From assembly GCA_964636685.1 (NCBI GenBank), contig CAZWUK010000106.1, positions 1 through 5,392 on the forward strand: 5,392 nt of DNA, given 5' to 3'. Shown one piece after another: positions 1 through 5,392 of this stretch (the first letter of the stretch is position 1; each line of letters begins with the position of its first letter). Source of the stretch: CAZWUK01 sp964636685 (GTDB lineage: Bacteria; Bacillota; Clostridia; Christensenellales; CAG-138). Both the position numbers and the translations under genes were made by a program. A model generated the notes under the pieces. The model saw only the letters and a program-made list of their open reading frames with translations, made no database searches and had not been told where the DNA came from.

Positions 1-894
1 TGCCGATGTGTCATACAGACTGTACGCGTCGTATTGCACAAAGTCAATATCGCCATCAAACCGACCGCCGATGTTGGTGGAGGACATGATAAGCGTATGC
101 AGCGCGAACCATGAGACGGACACGGTTTCTTGCTCGCGGCCGGAGGGGACGCTTACATCGGCCTGCGCGAAAAACGCGGGCGCCAATGCGAGCTTGCCGT
201 CTGTGATGGTAACGGCGGAGAGATGATTCGTGCCTATGACCCAATTCAAAGCCAGAGTTCGAACGACTGTGTCGCCATTGGGCAGCGTGTAAAAATCCCA
301 TACGTTGCAATCGGACAATTCGTCGATTTGCGCGCGGTAAGCGGCTTGCTGTGCCTGAAAGGCGGCGAGGCTTCCGGCATCGTCTTCCGGAGCGGTTTCG
401 AAATAAGATTCATAGAGCCGTTCGAGCGGCGCTTGCAGAGTCGGCTGGGCGAGGACGTCGATCGTTTCTGTGGTTTGGCGGCGCAATAAGCGGAAGCGCC
501 GATAGGCGCCGTGACTGTTTTCTGCGATCCTGTCAAACCCGGCGCAAAGGCAAACGTCGCCGTTGACATATAGCGCCCGAATATCCTCCACGGGAAATTC
601 GAATCGAATATCCGTCCCGTCGGACGACATACTGTAAACGCCCTGCGTCCCAAGCTCTGCACCAAGGTAATAGATGCGTCCGTCGTAGCATGCCGCCTTT
701 TTCCCGTGTTGGGAAAACGCATCCGCCTTGATGCTTGCGTAAAACCCTCTTGCATCCATTTTGTTGTTTTCGGGATCGTAGGAAACGCAGCCCGCCGCCA
801 TGCAAAACGTCAGCAGGATCAAAAAGCAGAGAATGCGTTTTTTCTTTCCCTGCGTCTGGCGTTTAACGCGTATTGCGAAAACGGATCTTTTCAA
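1..894 (-). CDS. Predicted lipoprotein, paralog of the upstream gene; 3' end cut by the window edge
   Basis: The frame is open for 298 codons with no stop before the left edge, so only the N-terminal two thirds is visible, judged by its 463-residue neighbour. The best start is TTG at 892-894, because GGGAGGG lies 9 bases upstream. The only in-frame ATG nearby (919-921) has no ribosome binding site. The N-terminus has a long basic n-region (residues 1-20), a hydrophobic stretch (21-34) and an AAGC lipobox with Cys36, which predicts a type II signal peptide and a lipid-anchored surface protein. Residues 51-104 are identical to the neighbour. Further on, motifs such as WDFY (from residue 199) and QYDAYSLYD still align with it. 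Compared with the paralog, it has about 25 extra residues at 158-197, rich in Ala, Gln and acidic residues. Short Tyr/Gly/Asp strand repeats suggest a beta-propeller. The start overlaps the preceding gene by 32 bases, so translation is probably coupled. The function is unknown. I am sure of the frame and homology, less sure of the exact start. Confidence 0.86.
   Translation of the reverse strand, partial: MKRSVFAIRVKRQTQGKKKRILCFLILLTFCMAAGCVSYDPENNKMDARGFYASIKADAFSQHGKKAACYDGRIYYLGAELGTQGVYSMSSDGTDIRFEFPVEDIRALYVNGDVCLCAGFDRIAENSHGAYRRFRLLRRQTTETIDVLAQPTLQAPLERLYESYFETAPEDDAGSLAAFQAQQAAYRAQIDELSDCNVWDFYTLPNGDTVVRTLALNWVIGTNHLSAVTITDGKLALAPAFFAQADVSVPSGREQETVSVSWFALHTLIMSSTNIGGRFDGDIDFVQYDAYSLYDTSA
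572..745 (-). repeat. Near-identical 174-bp block shared by the two lipoprotein genes, downstream copy
   Basis: Aligned at an offset of 1357 bases with 1929-2102, this block has 5 mismatches in 174 positions (580, 616, 649, 658 and 661). The last 84 bases (662-745) match exactly. Four of the differences are synonymous; the one at 580 changes Ile to Met. It encodes residues 51-104 of the downstream lipoprotein, all identical to the paralog. Similarity drops sharply at both ends, which points to recent gene conversion or recombination and not to the original duplication. Confidence 0.93.
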
Positions 895-2254
895 GCAGCT
901 CGTCCCTCCCGGTATTTTCATTGAAGCCGTATAAAAACAGCCAGTCGCCCGCGACCTCCACCTTGTTTTCGTCCGTGACGATCGGATGCAGGAGCGTGCA
1001 GTCGGAGATCTTTTTTGCCGTTTTTCCCGTAATATCATAAACGTGAACGGTGTTGCCCTTTGCAAAGGCGGCATAGGCTTCGTCAACGAACACAAACGAC
1101 TGCCCGTAGCCGAGCTTTAGCAGCCGCTCCCGTTCTCCCGTTTCGGGATCGAGGCGGTAAAGGGACTCGGAGAGGACGTGCCGCATGTTGTTTGGCAGCG
1201 GGAGCAGGTTGCCACAGCGTTTTTCCGTGAGCAATAGTAAATCACCGTGCTGAAGACGGATATGATAGATCGATTCCTTTGCAAACACCATGCTGTTCGG
1301 GAACCGGGCAAGAAGCTGCGAACGACCGGTTTTCAGGTCGCATCGCAGCACGCCGTTTTGACCGGCGAGCAACGCGGTTGCATCACCCAATGCGCAAAGC
1401 CAACTGTCGTAACAATTGTAGACGCTGCTATTTTCAGCGTCAAAGATGCGGTCTGGACCGAGCACCAGGGCATTTTCCGCCTTGGCTCGGTCAAAGAGAC
1501 TGTAAGCGGCGTCTATTCCGTATTGCAGCACGATGTTGCCGGAGGTAGTGAAAGACAGCTTTCCCGGCCAATATTTTCCGAAGTCAAACTTTTCATATGC
1601 AAAAGGGATGCTGTCGTCGGGCGGCACAACGCCGTCCTGCAACGTTACGTTAAAGAACACGGGAGTGCCAGACCATTGCAGCCCGATGCAGCGCGCAAAG
1701 ATCGTGCCGTCATCGGAACGGTAAAAATCCCAAGAATTGGTCGTTTGTTCTTGCATATGCGGTTTTTGCGCGGGATCGGCTTCAGTTGCCCAAACCGGCG
1801 CAAGAAGATCGACTGCGTTTGCAGTGGCATCAATTTTTTGGTAAAGACAAAAACAGCGATAGCTGCCGTTGTAGTTTTCTCCTATGCCCTGATAGCCGCT
1901 GTATAAATAGCCTTCGTCGCCGACCCAAAGCGCCCGCATATCCTCCACGGGAAATTCGAATCGAATATCCGTTCCGTCGGACGACATACTGTAAACGCCC
2001 TGCGTTCCAAGCTCCGCGCCAAGGTAATAGATGCGTCCGTCGTAGCATGCCGCCTTTTTCCCGTGTTGGGAAAACGCATCCGCCTTGATGCTTGCGTAAA
2101 ACATACGGCTGTCAAGGTTATTGCGTTCGGGAGCGGCTGTTCTGCATCCGAAAAGCCCTGCGCAGAGCAAAAGCGCGGCGGCAAGAAGTGTGAGCTTTTT
2201 TTGCATGGTGTTCCTCATGATGAGATAGAACACGGGTTTTTTGAATGATTTCAT
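863..2254 (-). CDS. Predicted beta-propeller-like lipoprotein of unknown function
   Basis: This complete 463-codon gene ends in TAA. Residues 21-36 are hydrophobic and are followed by the lipobox L-F-G-C with Cys37, so the protein should be exported, lipid-modified and held on the outer face of the membrane. The mature part carries repeated strand-turn units such as GVYSMSSDGTDIRF, VLRCDLKTGRSQLL, LYRLDPETGERERLL and VHVYDITGKTAKKI. These look like blades of a WD40/TolB-like or DUF5050-like propeller; this fold is inferred from pattern only. No catalytic motif is visible. Two in-frame starts are plausible: ATG at 2252-2254 (AGGAG 9 bases upstream) and ATG at 2204-2206 (GAGGA 5 bases upstream). 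The longer form is chosen because the paralog has a matching layout, with the same spacing and Cys at residue 36. The gene is first in a two-gene operon behind its own promoter. Possible roles include ligand binding or a scaffold at the cell surface. Confidence 0.9.
   Translation of the reverse strand: MKSFKKPVFYLIMRNTMQKKLTLLAAALLLCAGLFGCRTAAPERNNLDSRMFYASIKADAFSQHGKKAACYDGRIYYLGAELGTQGVYSMSSDGTDIRFEFPVEDMRALWVGDEGYLYSGYQGIGENYNGSYRCFCLYQKIDATANAVDLLAPVWATEADPAQKPHMQEQTTNSWDFYRSDDGTIFARCIGLQWSGTPVFFNVTLQDGVVPPDDSIPFAYEKFDFGKYWPGKLSFTTSGNIVLQYGIDAAYSLFDRAKAENALVLGPDRIFDAENSSVYNCYDSWLCALGDATALLAGQNGVLRCDLKTGRSQLLARFPNSMVFAKESIYHIRLQHGDLLLLTEKRCGNLLPLPNNMRHVLSESLYRLDPETGERERLLKLGYGQSFVFVDEAYAAFAKGNTVHVYDITGKTAKKISDCTLLHPIVTDENKVEVAGDWLFLYGFNENTGRDELLEKIRFRNTR
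904..910 (-). promoter_or_regulatory. Ribosome binding site that decides the TTG start of the downstream lipoprotein gene
   Basis: The minus strand reads GGGAGGG, then 9 bases, then TTG at 894-892. The site lies inside the last codons of the upstream lipoprotein gene. Ribosomes finishing that gene could re-start here. The ATG 27 bases further upstream (921-919) has no such site, which is why TTG is preferred. Confidence 0.75.
1929..2102 (-). repeat. Near-identical 174-bp block shared by the two lipoprotein genes, upstream copy
   Basis: This is the partner of the block at 572-745 and is in the same orientation. It encodes residues 52-105 of the complete lipoprotein, beginning FYASIK and ending PVED. 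Homology between the two genes continues on both sides at protein level, but with many substitutions and with insertions or deletions. Confidence 0.93.
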
Positions 2255-2263
2255 CTGTTGTCA

Positions 2264-2268
2264 CTCCT
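2264..2268 (-). promoter_or_regulatory. Ribosome binding site of the complete lipoprotein gene
   Basis: AGGAG lies 9 bases before the ATG at 2254-2252, the same spacing as in the paralog. A second site, GAGGA at 2216-2212, lies 5 bases before an internal in-frame ATG at 2206-2204. The second start would give a short, conventional signal peptide beginning MQKKL. Either or both may be used. Confidence 0.75.
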
Positions 2269-2358
2269 GTACCATTTCAGTCGAAGCGGGGGAACGGATG
2301 CAGTTGTACCGTAAAAACGGTTGGAATTTTTGAATCATTTGCATGCTCTGATTGATTT

Positions 2359-2387
2359 ATTATCCCACGCTTGCGCGCCGCGGTCAA
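2359..2387 (-). promoter_or_regulatory. Sigma-A-type promoter for the lipoprotein operon
   Basis: On the minus strand TTGACC (2387-2382) and GATAAT (2364-2359) are separated by exactly 17 bases. Each hexamer matches five of six consensus positions. Transcription would start near 2352, leaving a leader of about 97 bases before the first ATG. The leader contains only a weak 5-bp hairpin (2308-2321) and no riboswitch that I recognise. The promoter lies just downstream of the terminator of the topoisomerase operon, so the lipoprotein genes form a separate transcription unit. Confidence 0.75.
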
Positions 2388-2444
2388 CGACGGGATTGCC
2401 GCAGTTGACATGCCGGCGATGGCTCTTGTGCAGGGAACCCCGAG

Positions 2445-2495
2445 AAAAGCAAAATAGAAAACAGCAGCGGCATACCGTGCATGGCTTGCCGCTGC
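2445..2495 (-). terminator. Intrinsic terminator after the ParC-like gene
   Basis: On the minus strand, 28 bases after the ParC-like stop, GCAGCGGCA (2495-2487) pairs perfectly with TGCCGCTGC (2472-2464). Three more inner pairs are possible across an A-A mismatch, closing a short loop. A T-rich tract (TGTTTTCTATTTTGCTTTT) follows immediately. This ends the parE-parC transcript before the lipoprotein promoter. Confidence 0.87.
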
Positions 2496-2523
2496 AATAG
2501 ATTGTCGTATGATTTTTTGCGGA

Positions 2524-4932
2524 TCAGTCGCGCTCCACGGCGACCACATCGTCGTCGAGTACGACGGCGACCAGCATCGCGCCCTTGCCCGCGCGCGGCT
2601 CGATGTGTACGCTCTCGGTGGAAAGCCTGGTCTTTGTGCCGTGGCGCTGGACAAGGTAGAAGTCAAACGGCTCGCGCACATGGTAGACCGCTGCAATGCA
2701 GTTGCCGTTGGAACCGTTTTTCTTGAAGTCGAAGGTCTTGAGACCCTTGCCGTTGCGCCCTTGCAGATCGTAGTCAAACAGGAAGCTGCGCTTGCCGAAG
2801 CCGCGGTCGGAGACGCAGAGCAGCTCGCCCTCCTCGGGCACCTGATCGGCATAGAGCACGGTATCGTTGTTTTCAAGCTTGATGCACTTGACGCCGCCTG
2901 CGACCCTGCCCATGGCGGGCACGGTATCCGCCGCAAAGCGGATGGCCATACCAAAGCGTGTGACCAGCAGGATCGATTCGGGCGTGGCGCGCTTGACGGA
3001 CAGGAGCGTATCGTTGTCACGCAGGGCAATTGCCTGCGTCCGCTTGGCGCGGATGCGATACTCGGCGGCGGCGGTGCGCTTGATGTTGCCGTATTTGGTA
3101 TAAAATAGGTAATCGCCGCCATCGTCCTCGTCAAATACGGAGACGATCTGCTCGTTTTTCTCAAACTGGATCAGCGCCGTGAGATTGGCGGCGCGCGCGG
3201 TGGGCTTGGTCTCGGGAATATCCTCGCACGCAAGCGTCAACAGCGCGCCCTGATCGGTAAACAGACGGATGCGCTTATCGGAGCGGGTTTCGATGATATA
3301 CAGCGGCTGATCGTCGGCAATCTGCGCGGCGTTGAACAGGCGCGTGGGGTACTTTCGTACCTTGAGCCCGTCGCAGATGGCAACGGTCACATCCTCCGAT
3401 ACGTCCAGATCGTCGGGGGCGATTTCAATATCGGCGTCCGCCGCGATGATCTCCGTGCGGCGCGGGACGGCGAGCAGCTCCCGAACGGCGAGCAGCTCCT
3501 TTTTGATGACGGCAAGGAGTTTTTTCTCCGACGCTAAAATGCTCTTGAGCTCGGCGATGAGCTTGACCACCTCGGCGTATTCCTTTTCGATGAGCAGGAT
3601 CTCAAGGTTGGTCAAGCGCTGCAACCGGAGATCGAGGATCGCCTGCGCCTGCACGTCGGTCAGACCGAAGCTTTTCATCAGCCCTTCTTTTGCTTCCTTG
3701 GGTGATTTGGAGGCGCGGATCAAAGCGATGATCTCATCCAGATGATCGACCGCGACCATGAGCCCCGCGAGAATGTGCTCGCGTTTTTCAGCGGTCTCCA
3801 GCTCGTTTTTGGTGCGGCGCGTCACAACGTCGCGCTGGTGGCGGATATAGTGCGCGATCACCTGCTTGAGGCTCAGCTGCTCGGGACGCCCGCCCGCGAT
3901 GGCGACCATGTTGACGCCAAAGGTGCATTGCAGATCGGAGTATTTGAACAGGTACTGTAAAATCTTTTCGGGGTCGGCGTCCTTTTTGACCTCGATGACG
4001 GCGCGAAGCCCCATGCGGTCGGATTCGTCGCGGATGTCGGCAATGCCCGAAAAGAGCGCTTTTTTCTTCTGGCTGATGGTGAGGATCTTTTCGAGCGCGG
4101 CGGCCTTGTTGACCTGATAGGGCATCTCGGTGACGACGATGAGCGTCTTGCCGTTTTTCTGTTCCTCAAAGTGGGTCTTGGCGCGCATGGTCAGCTTGCT
4201 GCGACCCGTCGCGTAGCCTTTTTCAATTTCTTCCGATTGCAGCAGGAAGCCGCCGGTTGGAAAATCTGGGCCGGGCATGATCTTCATCAGATCCTTGAGC
4301 AAAATGCGCGGGTCGTCCATCACGGCGATGACCGCGTCGATGGCTTCACCGGGGTTGTGCGGCGGGATGTTTGTGGCAAGACCGACCGCGATGCCCGATG
4401 CGCCGTTGACCAGAAGGTTTGGGAAACGACCCGGCAAAAGATCCGGCTCCTTGAGCGTATCGTCAAAGTTAAAGGAGAAGTTGACCGTGTCCTTGTCGAT
4501 GTCGCGCAACAGCTGCATGGCGGCGTCGGTCATGCGCGCTTCGGTGTAACGCATGGCGGCGGCAGAGTCGCCGTCCATCGAGCCAAAGTTGCCGTGACCG
4601 TCCACAAGCGGCACGCTCATGTTGAAGGGCTGCGACATGCGAACCATCGCGTCGTAGACGGAGGAATCGCCGTGCGGATGGTATTTGCCGAGACAGTCGC
4701 CCACGATGCGCGCGCTCTTTCTGTGCGGCTTGTCGGGGGAAAGCCCCAATTCCAGCATCGTGAACAAAATTCTGCGCTGCACGGGCTTTAAGCCATCCTC
4801 AACGCGCGGCAAAGCGCGCTCCAATATGACGTGCTCGGCATAGGGCATGATGGAGGAGTGCATGACCTCGTCCATGCTCTTTAATATGATTTGCTGCGCC
4901 TCCACGGGAGGCAGTTCGGGTGTTTTTGCCAT
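2524..4932 (-). CDS. parC: DNA topoisomerase IV subunit A (ParC-like type IIA topoisomerase A subunit)
   Basis: This 802-residue protein is the DNA-cutting subunit of a type IIA topoisomerase. It forms the transient phosphotyrosine link while a second duplex passes through, as needed for decatenation and supercoil control. The winged-helix and tower core spans about residues 10-490. It shows DGLKPVQRR (46-54), the HPHGDSSVYD quinolone pocket (85-94) and RYTEARM with catalytic Tyr129 next to Arg128. GASGIAVGLATNIPPHN lies near 176-192. Residues about 360-484 form the coiled-coil arm and C-gate. The rest (about 500-802) is the DNA-wrapping propeller domain. No GyrA box (QRRGGRG-like) is visible where it should lie, near 575-590; PTARAANL stands there instead, which favours ParC over GyrA. 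The length fits Gram-positive ParC. Quinolone-pocket Ser90 and Asp94 are unchanged. GAGG at 4943-4940 lies 7 bases before ATG. The gene follows subunit B after 37 bases, so the two are an operon. A second gyrase-like A subunit remains the alternative. Confidence 0.93.
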   Translation of the reverse strand: MAKTPELPPVEAQQIILKSMDEVMHSSIMPYAEHVILERALPRVEDGLKPVQRRILFTMLELGLSPDKPHRKSARIVGDCLGKYHPHGDSSVYDAMVRMSQPFNMSVPLVDGHGNFGSMDGDSAAAMRYTEARMTDAAMQLLRDIDKDTVNFSFNFDDTLKEPDLLPGRFPNLLVNGASGIAVGLATNIPPHNPGEAIDAVIAVMDDPRILLKDLMKIMPGPDFPTGGFLLQSEEIEKGYATGRSKLTMRAKTHFEEQKNGKTLIVVTEMPYQVNKAAALEKILTISQKKKALFSGIADIRDESDRMGLRAVIEVKKDADPEKILQYLFKYSDLQCTFGVNMVAIAGGRPEQLSLKQVIAHYIRHQRDVVTRRTKNELETAEKREHILAGLMVAVDHLDEIIALIRASKSPKEAKEGLMKSFGLTDVQAQAILDLRLQRLTNLEILLIEKEYAEVVKLIAELKSILASEKKLLAVIKKELLAVRELLAVPRRTEIIAADADIEIAPDDLDVSEDVTVAICDGLKVRKYPTRLFNAAQIADDQPLYIIETRSDKRIRLFTDQGALLTLACEDIPETKPTARAANLTALIQFEKNEQIVSVFDEDDGGDYLFYTKYGNIKRTAAAEYRIRAKRTQAIALRDNDTLLSVKRATPESILLVTRFGMAIRFAADTVPAMGRVAGGVKCIKLENNDTVLYADQVPEEGELLCVSDRGFGKRSFLFDYDLQGRNGKGLKTFDFKKNGSNGNCIAAVYHVREPFDFYLVQRHGTKTRLSTESVHIEPRAGKGAMLVAVVLDDDVVAVERD
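3467..3499 (-). repeat. In-frame tandem repeat (ELLAV) in the ParC-like gene
   Basis: The 15-base unit acggcgagcagctcc occurs at 3467-3481 and again at 3485-3499, with a period of 18 bases. It gives ELLAVR followed by ELLAVP at residues 479-490, just before the RRTEI motif. It lies at the end of the coiled-coil arm, where related proteins usually have a KYGDE-type linker. It is probably a small local duplication that keeps the helix and the frame. Confidence 0.7.
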
Positions 4933-4939
4933 ACGTTTT

Positions 4940-4943
4940 CCTC
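4940..4943 (-). promoter_or_regulatory. Ribosome binding site of the ParC-like gene
   Basis: GAGG lies 7 bases before the ATG at 4932-4930, inside the 37-base gap after subunit B. It supports this start codon. No promoter or terminator is visible in the gap, so the two subunits are probably co-transcribed. Confidence 0.7.
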
Positions 4944-4969
4944 AGATTGTTTTCATCGTGCGCGGCGGA

Positions 4970-5392
4970 TCAAACGAATTTCTCGAAGATCTCGTCCTTT
5001 TTGGAAGCCTTGTTGAAATCGGCGTTTTCAAAGATGTATTTCTTGCGGGACTGCACCTTGTCGCCCATCAATGCAGTCACCATGTGCTCCACGTCCGCCG
5101 CGTCCTCGATGGTGACGCGAACCATCTTGCGGTTCTCGGGATTCATGGTGGTTTCCCAGAGCTGCTCGGGGTTCATTTCACCGAGCCCCTTGTAGCGCTG
5201 GATGGCATAGCCGCGACCGACGGCGCGCGTGGCGTCGCGGAGCTCCGCGTCGTCATAGCAGTAGACGGTTTTTGCGCCCTTTTGGACGCGATAGAGCGGG
5301 GACAAGCCGATATAAACGTGCCCGTCCATGATGAGCTCCTTCATATAGCGATAGAAGAACGTCAGCAGGATCGCGCGGATGTGCGCGCCGTC
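4970..5392 (-). CDS. parE: DNA topoisomerase IV subunit B (ParE/GyrB family), C-terminal part, 5' end cut by the window edge
   Basis: The last 140 residues are visible, ending in TGA at 4970-4972. The first codons at the window edge read DGAHIRAILLTFFYRYM, which is the end of the TOPRIM domain. That first Asp corresponds to the third Asp of the metal-binding DxDxD motif. Downstream come GHVYIGLSPLYRV, YCYDDAEL, and the family signature IQRYKGLGEMNPEQLWETTM, then VTIEDA and LMGDKV, and the normal C-terminal tail. The ATPase and transducer domains lie outside the window. Subunit B drives strand passage by ATP hydrolysis and, with subunit A, forms the A2B2 enzyme. The neighbouring ParC-like gene begins 37 bases downstream, so this is very likely its partner. 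ParE is named by that context: the C-terminus alone does not separate ParE from GyrB cleanly. Confidence 0.93.
   Translation of the reverse strand, partial: DGAHIRAILLTFFYRYMKELIMDGHVYIGLSPLYRVQKGAKTVYCYDDAELRDATRAVGRGYAIQRYKGLGEMNPEQLWETTMNPENRKMVRVTIEDAADVEHMVTALMGDKVQSRKKYIFENADFNKASKKDEIFEKFV

Noticed and set aside
246..755. Minus-strand open frame of 169 codons that shares sequence with another open frame at 1882-2184
   Set aside because: The sharing comes from the repeated block read in the wrong frame. The real frame there encodes the lipoprotein with a signal peptide and conserved motifs.
572..2102. The pair of direct repeats as ends of a mobile element or an integration site
   Set aside because: Both copies are coding, in the same frame of paralogous genes, and the sequence between them is homologous gene body with no transposase or integrase.
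2308..2321. Small hairpin ACCGT-TTTT-ACGGT (minus strand) in the lipoprotein leader
   Set aside because: The 5-bp stem is weak and no T tract follows it on the minus strand, so it is neither a convincing terminator nor a riboswitch.
2405..2410. Plus-strand TTGACA as a -35 promoter box
   Set aside because: No acceptable -10 box lies 16-18 bases further on, and no plus-strand gene follows.
2277..3164. Long minus-strand open frame of 295 codons, Ser/Arg/Pro-rich
   Set aside because: It overlaps the ParC-like gene in another frame, has low-complexity composition and matches no motif. It is a shadow of a GC-rich coding region.
4171..4791. Plus-strand open frames of about 200 codons (also 1247-1906 and 2509-3108)
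   Set aside because: They are antisense to well-supported genes, have no ribosome binding site worth noting and no recognisable domain.

Overview
This window looks like ordinary chromosome from a Gram-positive, Clostridia-like bacterium of moderate GC. The evidence is the gene order of topoisomerase subunit B then subunit A, the clostridial style of the ParC-like protein, strong AGGAG-type ribosome binding sites, and lipoprotein signal peptides with Gly-Cys lipoboxes. Genus or species cannot be read from it. All four genes lie on the minus strand, so transcription runs from high to low coordinates.

At the right end, 4970-5392 holds the last 140 residues of a type IIA topoisomerase subunit B (ParE/GyrB), cut by the window edge. 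After 37 bases comes a complete 802-residue partner subunit A (2524-4932). It lacks a recognisable GyrA box and is called ParC-like. The two would form the A2B2 enzyme that passes one DNA duplex through another. A 9-bp perfect inverted repeat followed by a T-rich tract (2445-2495) closes this operon.

The 269-base gap at 2255-2523 contains that terminator, a near-consensus sigma-A promoter (TTGACC, 17 bases, GATAAT) at 2359-2387, and a leader of about 97 bases. The promoter drives two overlapping genes for paralogous predicted lipoproteins: a complete 463-residue gene (863-2254) and a second one whose frame is open from 894 to the left edge, where it is cut. The second gene has no stop inside the window and most likely starts at TTG, so a simple ORF caller misses it. 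Both proteins look like surface-anchored beta-propeller proteins. I cannot assign a specific function.

The most notable feature is a 174-bp block shared by the two lipoprotein genes. It is 97% identical in DNA, with 54 identical residues in a row, and lies inside genes that are otherwise clearly diverged. This fits recent gene conversion between tandem paralogs. I saw no CRISPR array, RNA gene, mobile element, phage gene or defence system.
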